A stretch of DNA of 39,879 bases, taken from assembly GCF_014202425.1 (NCBI RefSeq), contig NZ_JACHGT010000012.1, forward strand, positions 248,131 through 288,009, in the 5' to 3' direction. Both the position numbers and the translations under genes were made by a program. Shown here in pieces: positions 31,853 through 39,596 of the stretch (positions are counted from its first letter, which is position 1; each line of letters starts with the position of its first letter). The notes under the pieces were generated by a model. That model was given only the letters and a program-made list of their open reading frames with translations. It had not been told where the DNA came from and did not search any database. The DNA comes from Phytomonospora endophytica. GTDB taxonomy: Bacteria; Actinomycetota; Actinomycetes; Mycobacteriales; Micromonosporaceae.

Positions 31853-33232
31853 ATGCGCAGTCCCCTCCGCACCCTCGGATCCCTTGTCGCCGTGGCGCTT
31901 CTGGCGTTGACGGCGGGCTGCTCGAAGCCGTCGGCGAACCTGGCGCAGCCCACGGAGTGGACCCGGGCGGTCCCCGCCGCCTACGGCCGGCCCCTCGACA
32001 GCCGGATCGCCGAGGGCACGGTCCTGGTCACCACCACGAACGGGCTGATCGGCATGGACCCGAAGACCGGCGCGCAGCGGTGGTGGCGCGACTTCGCCAA
32101 GGACTTCGACGACTCCCTCGGCGGGGAGATGAGCCGCGGCGTCGCGATGTTCGCACTGACCATCGCCGGGGACGCCATCGTCGTCACCAAGTCCGCGGAG
32201 AACACACCGGGCGACACCGGTCGGTCGGGACACGAGGTCCTCGACCTGGCGACGGGACAGACCCGCTTCACCGTCCTGCCGAAGGTCGACTCCGCCGACG
32301 GCTGGTCCTTCGTGCACGTCACGAAGACGTCGATCATCGACTTCCAGTGCGTCGACCTCGTCGAGTGCGACATCACCTCACTGCCACTCGACGGCGGCGC
32401 TCCACAGTGGACCGTCAACCTGCCCGGCGGCCGCGTCGACCTGCCCGACCAGCTGTCCTGGAACCAGGAACGCGGCTACTCCTCCGACGGCAACTCACCG
32501 CCGATCTGGCGCGTCGCGACGGAACCCGAGTTCGCCCTGGTCAACAACCACAAGACGGACACGGCCACCACCGTCGACCTCGACACCGGCCGGATCCTCG
32601 GCGAATGGAAGCACGCCGAGACCCGCGCCTGGTACGTCCTCGTCGGCCCGACGGTCGTGGAGGTCGGCGGCGGCGACACCATCCGCGGTCTCGACCCGGC
32701 GACCGGTGAGGAACGGTGGAACCACGTCCCGCTCGCCGCCGCGTCGGCGCCTTTCGGATACCACGGTCTCCTCGTCGACGGCGGCGTGCTCATCGACGAG
32801 ACCGAGTCGGACTCCGGGGTCAAGCGTTACCAGTTCGTCGACCTGCTCACCGGCCCGCAGGGCGAACCGCTGACCGCGACGCGACCGAACGCGCTCGTCG
32901 TCCGCCCGGAACTCGTCATCACGGTCGACGAACTGCTCAGCGAGGTCACCGCCACCGACCCGGCGAGCGGGCAACCGCTGTGGACCGGCACGCTGCCCAA
33001 CGGCGACGGCGCCTACCGCCTCTTCGAGAGCGTGCTCACCGAGGACACCCTCGTGATCACCGCGACGACCGGCTTCGACGACCCCGGCGCGCTGCACGCC
33101 GTCGACACCGCCACCGGCAGGGTCCGCACCTGGGAGGGACAGTGGATCCTCGGCACCGGCGACGGCATGATCATCGCGGTGTCCGGCGACGAGTACGAGG
33201 GCGAGTTCGCGCTCCACTCGCATTGGCTGTGA
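31853..33232 (+). CDS. PQQ-like beta-propeller lipoprotein
   Basis: 459 residues. The N-terminus is a lipoprotein signal ending in the lipobox LTAGC (Cys24). The mature part has repeated propeller blades with the pattern of pyrrolo-quinoline-quinone-like domains: TTTNGLIGMDPKTGAQRWWRD, IRGLDPATGEERWNHV, VTATDPASGQPLWTG. It should be anchored to the outer face of the membrane. It starts nine bases after the acyltransferase stop and is probably co-transcribed with it, perhaps as a binding or scaffolding partner. A bidirectional hairpin lies beyond its 3' end. Confidence 0.85.
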   Translation: MRSPLRTLGSLVAVALLALTAGCSKPSANLAQPTEWTRAVPAAYGRPLDSRIAEGTVLVTTTNGLIGMDPKTGAQRWWRDFAKDFDDSLGGEMSRGVAMFALTIAGDAIVVTKSAENTPGDTGRSGHEVLDLATGQTRFTVLPKVDSADGWSFVHVTKTSIIDFQCVDLVECDITSLPLDGGAPQWTVNLPGGRVDLPDQLSWNQERGYSSDGNSPPIWRVATEPEFALVNNHKTDTATTVDLDTGRILGEWKHAETRAWYVLVGPTVVEVGGGDTIRGLDPATGEERWNHVPLAAASAPFGYHGLLVDGGVLIDETESDSGVKRYQFVDLLTGPQGEPLTATRPNALVVRPELVITVDELLSEVTATDPASGQPLWTGTLPNGDGAYRLFESVLTEDTLVITATTGFDDPGALHAVDTATGRVRTWEGQWILGTGDGMIIAVSGDEYEGEFALHSHWL

Positions 33233-33321
33233 CCATCGCCGTTTAAGCGTTCAGGGGATGCCCGCGCGCCTGGCACCGTCCCTTGTGGAATGACCGGTCG
33301 TGGTCGCGCGGTTGAGGCGAC

Positions 33322-33353
33322 GGGACCGCGCGGGCCCACCCCCGCGCGGTCCC
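33322..33353. terminator. Bidirectional terminator hairpin
   Basis: GGGACCGCGCGGG (33322-33334) pairs perfectly over 13 bases with 33341-33353 around a 6-base loop. It lies between converging genes, eight bases from the 3' end of the reductase gene. Confidence 0.75.
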
Positions 33354-33360
33354 GCCCACG

Positions 33361-34314
33361 TCACTCCGCGAAGGCGTCGACCCCGGTCAGTTCCGCCGAC
33401 AGGGCCCACAGCCGGTCGGCCTGGTCCGGGTCGATCGCGTAGGGGCTGACGCCGCCGGTGAACGGCTCGTCCAGGCTCGCGACCTCGGCGATCTCGCAGT
33501 CTTCGAGGTAGACCCCGCCCATCCCGTCGAGCTGCGGTGACGTCGCCGCCCAGACCTGCGTGGCCGCGCCCTGCTCGGGCGTCTTGAAGCCGTCGCCGAT
33601 GGGCTTGCCGTCCTCGTCGATCCAGCCGAGCGCGACCATCTCCTCGGTCGGCAGGTGCCGCTGGAGCGGCGTGAGGATGCCCCCGGGGTGCAGCGAGAAC
33701 GCGCGGATGCCCCGGTCGCGGGCACGCGCGTCGAGCCCGACGGCGAACAGGACGTTCGCGGTCTTGGCCTGCCCGTAGGCCTCCCACTTGTCATAGCCGT
33801 TCGTGAACTGGACGTCGTCCCACCGGATCGGCGAACGCCGGTGCCCGGCGGAGGAGACGGCGACGACGCGGGCGTTGTCGTTCAAGGCGGGGAGGAGGCG
33901 GTTGACGAGGGCGTGGTGGCCGAGGTGGTTGGTGGCGAACTGGGCTTCCCAGCCGGGTCCGACGCGGGTTTCGGGGCAGGCCATGATGCCGGCGTTGTTG
34001 ATGATGATGTCGATGCCGCGTCCGGTGGCCAGGAAGCGTTCGGTGAAGTCGTCGACGGAGTTGAGGTCGCCCAGGTCGAGGCGGTCGACGTCGGCGATGC
34101 CGCCCAGGGCCTCTGCGGCGGTTTCGGGCCTGCGCGCGGGGACGACGACGTGCGCACCGGCGTTGGTGAGGGCGCGGGTGGTCTCCAGGCCGAGGCCGGA
34201 GTAGCCACCGGTGACGACGGCGAGCTTCCCCGAAAGATCGACACCGGCGAGAACCTCGGCGGCCGTCGACGAACGGTCGAAGCCGGACCCGAGCTTGTGC
34301 TGTGGCGTGGTCAT
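33361..34314 (-). CDS. Short-chain dehydrogenase/reductase
   Basis: 317 residues with the classical SDR fold: cofactor motif TGGYSGLG (35-42), INNAGIMA, catalytic VAVSSAGHR and YGQAK (YxxxK). After the cofactor strand the sequence VPARRPE favours NADP. It resembles the retinol-dehydrogenase/WW-domain oxidoreductase-like branch (TNHLGHHALVNRLLPAL). The ATG at 34314 follows a MerR-type promoter directly, with a short leader and no obvious ribosome site. The substrate is unknown, but MerR control suggests a redox or electrophile response. Confidence 0.9.
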   Translation of the reverse strand: MTTPQHKLGSGFDRSSTAAEVLAGVDLSGKLAVVTGGYSGLGLETTRALTNAGAHVVVPARRPETAAEALGGIADVDRLDLGDLNSVDDFTERFLATGRGIDIIINNAGIMACPETRVGPGWEAQFATNHLGHHALVNRLLPALNDNARVVAVSSAGHRRSPIRWDDVQFTNGYDKWEAYGQAKTANVLFAVGLDARARDRGIRAFSLHPGGILTPLQRHLPTEEMVALGWIDEDGKPIGDGFKTPEQGAATQVWAATSPQLDGMGGVYLEDCEIAEVASLDEPFTGGVSPYAIDPDQADRLWALSAELTGVDAFAE

Positions 34315-34321
34315 GGTGGTG

Positions 34322-34352
34322 ACGCTACGACCTAGAGCGTGGTCTAGGTCAA
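34322..34352 (-). promoter_or_regulatory. MerR-type promoter of the SDR gene
   Basis: On the minus strand, -35 TTGACC (34352-34347) and -10 TAGCGT (34327-34322) are separated by 19 bases, the overlong spacing typical of MerR-controlled promoters. The spacer contains a 22-base dyad, GACCTAGA-N6-TCTAGGTC (34329-34350). No MerR gene is present in the window. Confidence 0.75.
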
Positions 34353-34385
34353 GCTTCCGGTGCAAAGCGCCGGTGGGGGTCTTCC

Positions 34386-34799
34386 TCAACCCCGCACCCT
34401 CCGCCGCGCCCGTTCGGCCAGCGCCCGGGCCTCCCCCTCCCCCACGCCGAGGACGGCAGCGATCTCGCCGTAGCCGACGGCGAACAGTTCGCGCAGCACG
34501 AAGGCGAGCCGCTCGTCGGCCGCCAGCGTCTCCAGCACGACCATCACCGCCAGGCCCAGCGAGTCCGCGGCGGGCGCGCCCCCGGCGGTCTCGGCGCCCA
34601 GGCGGCCGCGCAGCCGGTCCAGGCACACCCGCGCGACGAAGGCCGCGAGCCAGGCGTCGGCGTCCTCGGCCGCCAGCCGCCGCCGTGCCTCGTCGAGGGC
34701 CGCGTCGGCGTCGGCGCCGACCATCCGCACGGCGATCGCCCGCAGGCGCGGCCGGGCGGCGGTGAAACGGTCGGTGAGCAGGTCGGCGAGGGGGTCCAT
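34386..34799 (-). CDS. Short, eroded ECF sigma factor (SigJ/ECF41-like)
   Basis: 137 residues. The C-terminal half retains region 4: LETLAADERLAFVLRELFAVGYGEIAAVLGV with the closing RARRRVRG typical of SigJ/ECF41-type factors. Region 2 is poorly conserved and the usual SnoaL-like C-terminal domain of this group is absent, with the frame ending at RVRG. It is either a minimal sigma factor or a decaying remnant. GGAGG lies nine bases before the ATG. It sits between the MerR-type promoter and a TetR gene. Confidence 0.65.
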   Translation of the reverse strand: MDPLADLLTDRFTAARPRLRAIAVRMVGADADAALDEARRRLAAEDADAWLAAFVARVCLDRLRGRLGAETAGGAPAADSLGLAVMVVLETLAADERLAFVLRELFAVGYGEIAAVLGVGEGEARALAERARRRVRG

Positions 34800-34858
34800 G
34801 GCGAAAGTCCTCCGGTCGGGTCGTCAGTCACCTGACGTAGCCCACCCCGCGGATGTGA

Positions 34859-35587
34859 CTACCGCGTCCCCGCGGCCCCCGCGGCGACGACCGCCAGCAG
34901 CCGGTCGTGGATCTCCCCGAAGCGCACCCGCACGGCCTCGGCCGCCTCGGCGACGACCTTCGCCGACGGGTCGCGCTCCGGCTCCAGCAGCAGGTGCACG
35001 GCCTCGGCGAGCGCGACGTCGGGGTCGGCGATGTTCATGCCGCCGGCGAGGTCGGGCTGGTCCATCATCAGGCCGAAGCCGACGAGGAGGGCGTGCAGCG
35101 CGTACATCTGCCGGGGCAGTGGCAGGTCGTCGCGCACGACTCCGCGCTCGCGCAGGATGCCGAGGACGGCGCTGCCCATCGCGCCCGGTGAGGCCTCGGC
35201 GAAGCGTTCCCGGTCCTCGGGCCGGTGCATGAGCCGCGCGAGGGCGCTGTCGTCGCTGCGCAGCCACCGCAGCCACGGGTTCCCCGCGGTGGTGCGCAGC
35301 AGCATCGGCGCGAAGCGCCGGGGCAGGACGAGACTCCGGTCGGCGTCGAAGCGGCCGCCCACGTCGTCGAGCCAGGCGAGGACCTCGCGGGCGATGAGCC
35401 CGACGAAGAGGTCCTCCTTGGTCTCCCAGTACAGGTAGACGGTGCCCTTCCCGACGCCCGCGGCGGCCGCGATCTCGGCGATCGTCACCTTGTGGACGCC
35501 GTGCCGCAGGGCCAGTTCGCGCGCGCTGTCGAGGATCCTCCCGGCCTTCGGGGAGGCCTGTTCGATCAGCCGGCTCATCGGCCCCAT
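34859..35587 (-). CDS. TetR-family transcriptional regulator
   Basis: 242 residues. The helix-turn-helix is clear: VHKVTIAEIAAAAGVGKGTVYLYWETKEDLF. The C-terminal ligand domain is long and helical. It starts four bases after the upstream FAD-monooxygenase stop, so both share a transcript. ATG 35578 is an alternative start. The inverted repeat at the head of this operon is its likely binding site, giving control of the monooxygenase, itself and the divergent alpha/beta hydrolase. Confidence 0.88.
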   Translation of the reverse strand: MGPMSRLIEQASPKAGRILDSARELALRHGVHKVTIAEIAAAAGVGKGTVYLYWETKEDLFVGLIAREVLAWLDDVGGRFDADRSLVLPRRFAPMLLRTTAGNPWLRWLRSDDSALARLMHRPEDRERFAEASPGAMGSAVLGILRERGVVRDDLPLPRQMYALHALLVGFGLMMDQPDLAGGMNIADPDVALAEAVHLLLEPERDPSAKVVAEAAEAVRVRFGEIHDRLLAVVAAGAAGTR

Positions 35588-35591
35588 GATG

Positions 35592-36821
35592 TCACGCCTG
35601 CACGATGTCCACGGTCTTCATGACGTTCGAGCGGCTGCGGTGGTGAACGCGCGACAGCAGGGCGCGCCCGACCGATGTCGCCATGACCCGGTTCATGGCC
35701 TTCCGTACGCGCATTTCGGTGCGGTCGGCGGGCAGGAACAACCGGCGCATGTCCATCCCGCTCCCCTGGTGGAACTCGACGAACGGCCGCAGCTTCGCCT
35801 CCCACGCCCGCAGCGCCCGCCCGATGTCGCCGGGGTGGCGCTCCAGCATCGTGCCGAGCAGGTCGGCTCCGGCGAGGCCGGTGGCCGCGCCCATCCCGGA
35901 GTAGAGCGTCGGGCACCACGCGGAGTCGCCGAGGAGCACGACGCGCCCGCGATGCCAGGTGTCCATGCGGATCTGCTCGGCGGTGTCGAAGAGGTGGTCG
36001 GGCGCCTCGCCGAAGCGGTCGAGGAGCCAGCCGAGGGTCGCGCCGGGCGCTTCGGGACCGAAGACCTCCCGCAGGGTCTCGATCGGGGGACGGCCGAACT
36101 CGGCGTCGGGGTCGGCGGTGCGGTAGTTGAACAGGACCGTCGGCGGCCGGTCGGCGAAGGGGAACACCCACGCCGAGCGGCCTTCCTCGGCGAGGATGAC
36201 GCCGTCCTTGACGCGGTAGCCGGGGACCGGGCCGGGCAGTTCGCACGCGGCGATCATGTACCCGAGACGGTGGACGCGGCCCTCGTCGGGCCCGAAGGCG
36301 AGGCGGCGAACGGTCGAGCGCAGCCCGTCGGCGCCGACGACGAGCCCGAAGCGCTCGGTGCCGCCGCCGAAGTCGACGTCGACCCCGTCGGCGTCCTGCC
36401 GGATCGCCAAAGGTGGCGCGGAGTAACGGATCTCGACGTCGGCGGGCAGCGCGTTGAAGGCGCCGTCCTCGATGTCGCCGCGCACGACCGGCAGCGCCTC
36501 GCCCGGCACGGCCTCGGTGAAGCTCAGGGAACGCAGGCGACGGCCCGCGCGGTCGACGTTGTAGGAACGGATGTCGTCCGACAAGCGGTTCGGCAGTGCG
36601 ATCCCGAGCCGCCGGGCGGCGCTGATGCCGGTGCCGAACAAGGCGATGAAGTAGCCGCCGCGCCTGCGCTCGGGGGCCTTCTCGCAGATGACAACCCGCC
36701 AGCCCGCCTGATGGAGACGCAGGGCCGAGGCCATGCCGCTGACGCCGAGTCCGACCACGAGCGCCCGCTTCGCGTTGGTGTCCATGGGATCGAGACTAGA
36801 CTCACTGACCGCATTGGTCAT
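35592..36821 (-). CDS. FAD-dependent monooxygenase
   Basis: 409 residues of the PHBH fold: GLGVSG (24-29) with the dinucleotide fold VVICEK, LVVGADGLRSTVRR and GDSAWCPTLYSGMG (from 298). The usual GDAAH is GDSAW here, as in several actinobacterial members acting on drugs or polyketides. Two starts are possible: ATG 36821, inside an operator-like repeat with no ribosome site and perhaps leaderless, or ATG 36785 just before TNAKRALVV. It is the first gene of a monooxygenase-TetR pair, divergent from an alpha/beta hydrolase. Confidence 0.88.
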   Translation of the reverse strand: MTNAVSESSLDPMDTNAKRALVVGLGVSGMASALRLHQAGWRVVICEKAPERRRGGYFIALFGTGISAARRLGIALPNRLSDDIRSYNVDRAGRRLRSLSFTEAVPGEALPVVRGDIEDGAFNALPADVEIRYSAPPLAIRQDADGVDVDFGGGTERFGLVVGADGLRSTVRRLAFGPDEGRVHRLGYMIAACELPGPVPGYRVKDGVILAEEGRSAWVFPFADRPPTVLFNYRTADPDAEFGRPPIETLREVFGPEAPGATLGWLLDRFGEAPDHLFDTAEQIRMDTWHRGRVVLLGDSAWCPTLYSGMGAATGLAGADLLGTMLERHPGDIGRALRAWEAKLRPFVEFHQGSGMDMRRLFLPADRTEMRVRKAMNRVMATSVGRALLSRVHHRSRSNVMKTVDIVQA

Positions 36822-36830
36822 CTGGTCAGT
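36804..36830. promoter_or_regulatory. TetR operator candidate between the monooxygenase and hydrolase genes
   Basis: ACTGACC (36804-36810) and GGTCAGT (36824-36830) are perfect inverted arms separated by 13 bases, and a third GGTCA at 36816-36820 gives TGACC-N5-GGTCA inside. The site overlaps the upstream start codon of the monooxygenase and the promoter region of the divergent hydrolase. TATTGT (36835-36840) can serve as a -10 in either direction. Confidence 0.6.
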
Positions 36831-36870
36831 TCGCTATTGTGGTGGAACGCTCAGATGAGGAGATCCCGAC

Positions 36871-37602
36871 ATGCCAAGGGTTTTCGTGCACGGGCACCCC
36901 GAGACGGCGGCGATCTGGGAACCGCTCCTCGCCGAACTCGACGGGCCGCCGCCGGTACTGCTGTCGCCGCCCGGGTACGGCGCGCCGGTGCCCGACGGCT
37001 TCGCCGCGACCGTCACCGACTACCGCGACTGGCTCATCACCGAACTGGAGGCCATCGGCGAACCGGCGGACCTCGTCGGACACGACTGGGGCGGCGGGCA
37101 CGTCGTCAACACCGTCATGGTCCGCCCGGATCTGGTGCGCAGCTGGGTCAGTGACGTCCTCGGCGCCTTCGACGCCGACTACGAGTGGCACGAATACGCC
37201 CGCCGCGAGCAGCGCTCGGACGGCCCGGCCGTGCGCTTCGACCCCGACTTCGACACGAGGGTCGCCATCCTCGTCCAGGTCGGCCTTGGCGAACCGATCG
37301 CGCGCCTCATCGCCGAAGCACAGCGGGAACCGATGGCCGAGGTCGCACACGCGCTCTACCACTCCGCCGCGCAACCCGTCATGTCCGACCTCGGCCGCGA
37401 CCTGGAACTCGCCGCGAAACGACCGGGACTGTCGCTGCTCGCGACCGAGGACCACTACGTCGGGACGGTCGAGCAACGACGGCGGGCCGGCGACCGCTCG
37501 GGCGCGCGAACCGTGACCCTCGAAGGGCTCGGGCACTGGTGGATGGTCGAGGATCCCGCGCGGGGAGCGCGCGTCCTCGAAGAGTTCTGGAAAGGCCTGT
37601 GA
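36871..37602 (+). CDS. Alpha/beta hydrolase with aspartate nucleophile (epoxide hydrolase/dehalogenase-like)
   Basis: 243 residues. Oxyanion-hole segment FVHGHPET, nucleophile elbow GHDWGG with Asp72 rather than Ser, and catalytic His222 in LEGLGHWWMVEDP. An Asp nucleophile is the mark of epoxide hydrolases and haloalkane dehalogenases, although the chain is shorter than most epoxide hydrolases. GAGGAG precedes the ATG. It is divergent from an FAD monooxygenase, so a monooxygenase/epoxide-hydrolase pathway is possible; that is inference. Confidence 0.82.
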   Translation: MPRVFVHGHPETAAIWEPLLAELDGPPPVLLSPPGYGAPVPDGFAATVTDYRDWLITELEAIGEPADLVGHDWGGGHVVNTVMVRPDLVRSWVSDVLGAFDADYEWHEYARREQRSDGPAVRFDPDFDTRVAILVQVGLGEPIARLIAEAQREPMAEVAHALYHSAAQPVMSDLGRDLELAAKRPGLSLLATEDHYVGTVEQRRRAGDRSGARTVTLEGLGHWWMVEDPARGARVLEEFWKGL

Positions 37603-37610
37603 ACGCGTAA

Positions 37611-37638
37611 GGCGCGGGAGCCCCCCGGCTCCCGCGCC
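37611..37638. terminator. Bidirectional hairpin terminator
   Basis: GGCGCGGGAGCC and its perfect complement enclose a CCCC loop, eight bases after the hydrolase stop. A second small repeat, ATCCCC/GGGGAT, follows at 37640-37657. Both lie before the end of the converging protease gene. Confidence 0.75.
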
Positions 37639-37670
37639 GATCCCCACCCCCGGGGATAACCGGATCACGT

Positions 37671-38837
37671 CTACAGCAGGCGTCGCAGCTCCGCAACGAG
37701 CAGATCGGCGCGCACACCGGAGTTCGGGCAACCGCCGAAGTGGTGCAGGGCGATGACCTTGCCCGTCGAACGCGCGATCACCGGCGAACCCGAGGAACCG
37801 AACTCGGTGTCGCACTTGTAGCCGACGTCGGTGTCGGCCTCGTACCCCTGGTACTTGGGCTCTTCGACACGGCAGTTGCCGCCGTCGTCGGAGTCGCTGT
37901 CGACCGCGATCTGCAGCGGCTTGCCGCTCGGGTGCTGCGGGATGTAGAGCTTCTCCCCGCGCTCGCTGAGGCGGTTGTCGAACTCCAGGTACCCGAAGTC
38001 CTCGATCTCGCTGAAATCGCCGACGGTGAACAGGGTGTAGTCGTAGGTCTGGTCGGTGGCGAGGACCTCGTCGCCGCGGACCTTCACCGGCTCGCGGGTC
38101 GCCGAACCGCCGCAGACCTCGCACTCGTAACCGAACCACACCTCGGTGGCCTTCGCCTCGCGGCTGGTCTCGAAGCAGTGGTGGTTGGTCATCATGCGGT
38201 TCTTCGGGCCGACGCGCCAGGCCGTGCACAGGGTCGTGCCGTCGATGAGCAGCCGCGCGACGGCGGCGCTGCGGTTGAACGCGGCCGGATCGCTGTCGCG
38301 GTAACAGACGGCGTCCTTCTTGTCGTCACGCGAGCAGACGCTCTCCGGGGAGCGCGGCTCGGACATCTCCGCCGGCGACAGCCCACGGGTGACCTTGTCG
38401 ATGGCGGCGCCGAAGAGCGGCAGGTCGGCCAAAACGGATGCGGCCTCGCGATGCAGCTCGACGACGGCCTGCTGGCCCGTGACCGACGTGGCCCAGGTGC
38501 CGGCACCGTCGGAACTGTCGTAGCGGTACTCCTCCGAGCCGTCCGCATTGGACACCGAGACGTAGTCGCCGTCGGCGAGGAGGAGACGCTCGAAGTGGAC
38601 CTTCACGAAGGAGGCGCCCGGGTAGGTCAGCGTGCGGGTCGTGTCGCCGGTGTAGGAGAGGACGGCGTCGGCGGCCTCCTCGGCTCCGACCGTCGCGGCC
38701 CCCGCCGGAACCCGCTGCTCCGGCGCCACGACGGCCGCCGACTCGTCCCCGGCGTGGGCGTTCGGTCCCACGACGAAGGCGACCCCGCCGAGTAGCAGGG
38801 CGGCCGCGCCGACCCACGTCTTCTTGTTTCTGCCCAC
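37671..38837 (-). CDS. Secreted trypsin-like serine protease
   Basis: 388 residues from GTG 38837, with AGGGGAAG upstream. The signal peptide (WVGAAALLLGGVAFVV, cleavage after NAHA) is followed by a ~100-residue beta-rich domain (YPGASFVKVHFERLLLADGD) and a chymotrypsin-fold protease with an intact triad: TNHHC (His220), YDYTLF (Asp266) and GSSGSP (Ser351). Six or more cysteines around 204-370 suggest disulfides. Extracellular protein processing or nutrition is likely. It is not part of the intracellular protease/CHAT system, whose protease is unrelated in detail. Confidence 0.88.
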   Translation of the reverse strand: MGRNKKTWVGAAALLLGGVAFVVGPNAHAGDESAAVVAPEQRVPAGAATVGAEEAADAVLSYTGDTTRTLTYPGASFVKVHFERLLLADGDYVSVSNADGSEEYRYDSSDGAGTWATSVTGQQAVVELHREAASVLADLPLFGAAIDKVTRGLSPAEMSEPRSPESVCSRDDKKDAVCYRDSDPAAFNRSAAVARLLIDGTTLCTAWRVGPKNRMMTNHHCFETSREAKATEVWFGYECEVCGGSATREPVKVRGDEVLATDQTYDYTLFTVGDFSEIEDFGYLEFDNRLSERGEKLYIPQHPSGKPLQIAVDSDSDDGGNCRVEEPKYQGYEADTDVGYKCDTEFGSSGSPVIARSTGKVIALHHFGGCPNSGVRADLLVAELRRLL

Positions 38838-38910
38838 GATCTTCCCCTGCTGCTCAGTGGTTATCCGGCCCACTGGTGTAACGATGCGGGGAGGCTGCGG
38901 ACACGCCTTG

Positions 38911-39582
38911 TCACCGTCGTACGAGTACCTCACCGAGAGGTTTGCGGGAGATGTCGGGAACCCGCGCGTCCGGAGCGGGATACCCGACGGGGATGAGGAC
39001 GTAGGGACGCTCATTGGCGGGCCGGCCGAGGATCTCGCCGAGGAACTTCATCGGCGAAGGCGTGTGCGTCAAGGTCGCCAGACCCGCACTGTGCAGTGCC
39101 GCCAAGAGGAAGCCCACGGCGATGCCCACGGACTCCTTGACGTAATAGGGACGCGGCTCGTCGACTCCCTTGTGGACCTCGAAGACGACGATGAGGGCCG
39201 GTGCCGTCACGAGGAACGGCTTGTCGTGATCAGTGCCGAGCGGCGCGAGAGCGGCGAGCCACTCCTCGGAAGCCCGACGCTGATAGAACTCGCGCTCCTC
39301 CTCCTCGGCCCCCACCCGAATCTGTTCTTTCAGAGCGGGATCGGTGACGACGACGAAGCGCCACGGCTGGATGTTCGCGCCACTGGGAGCCGTCGCCGCA
39401 GCGGCCACCGCCGACTCGATGACGTCCATCGGGACCGGCTCGTCGGTGAAGTCACGAATCGTCCGCCGCCGAGCCATCCACTCGGCGAACTCCGCAACCC
39501 GCCGACGGGACTCCTCAACGGAGATGTCGAAATGCGGGGCCGCGACGGTGGGATACGGCGAGCTCAGGTCGGTCGTGGACAT
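38911..39582 (-). CDS. Nitroreductase-family flavoprotein
   Basis: 223 residues of the FMN-dependent nitroreductase fold: RRRTIRDFTDEPVP (FMN phosphate site), APSGANIQPWRFVVV and the C-terminal VLIPVGYPAPDARVPD. SVGIAVGFLLAALHSAGLAT and the FLVTAPALIVVF strand resemble the iodotyrosine-deiodinase/BluB-like subgroup. It should use NAD(P)H to reduce nitro, quinone or halogenated aromatics. The ATG at 39582 lies just after a GTACA/TGTAC dyad. No flavin-reductase partner is visible. Confidence 0.88.
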   Translation of the reverse strand: MSTTDLSSPYPTVAAPHFDISVEESRRRVAEFAEWMARRRTIRDFTDEPVPMDVIESAVAAAATAPSGANIQPWRFVVVTDPALKEQIRVGAEEEEREFYQRRASEEWLAALAPLGTDHDKPFLVTAPALIVVFEVHKGVDEPRPYYVKESVGIAVGFLLAALHSAGLATLTHTPSPMKFLGEILGRPANERPYVLIPVGYPAPDARVPDISRKPLGEVLVRR

Positions 39583-39584
39583 GC

Positions 39585-39596
39585 GTACAGGTGTAC
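39585..39596. promoter_or_regulatory. GTACA-N2-TGTAC dyad at the nitroreductase leader
   Basis: Perfect 5-base arms two bases apart lie immediately upstream of the minus-strand start codon. It could be an operator, but it is short. The remaining 39597-39879 contains no gene I can support; it does hold a perfect 7-base hairpin, GTCGCGC-GCA-GCGCGAC, at 39787-39803. Confidence 0.35.

Noticed and set aside
35442-37154. 570-codon plus-strand open frame
   Set aside because: It is antisense to the FAD monooxygenase and crosses the divergent promoter. No protein-like features.
37671-38837. Secreted trypsin-like protease as part of the CHAT/STAND system
   Set aside because: It has a signal peptide, lies about 20 kb away and has a different domain layout; no operon or motif links the two.
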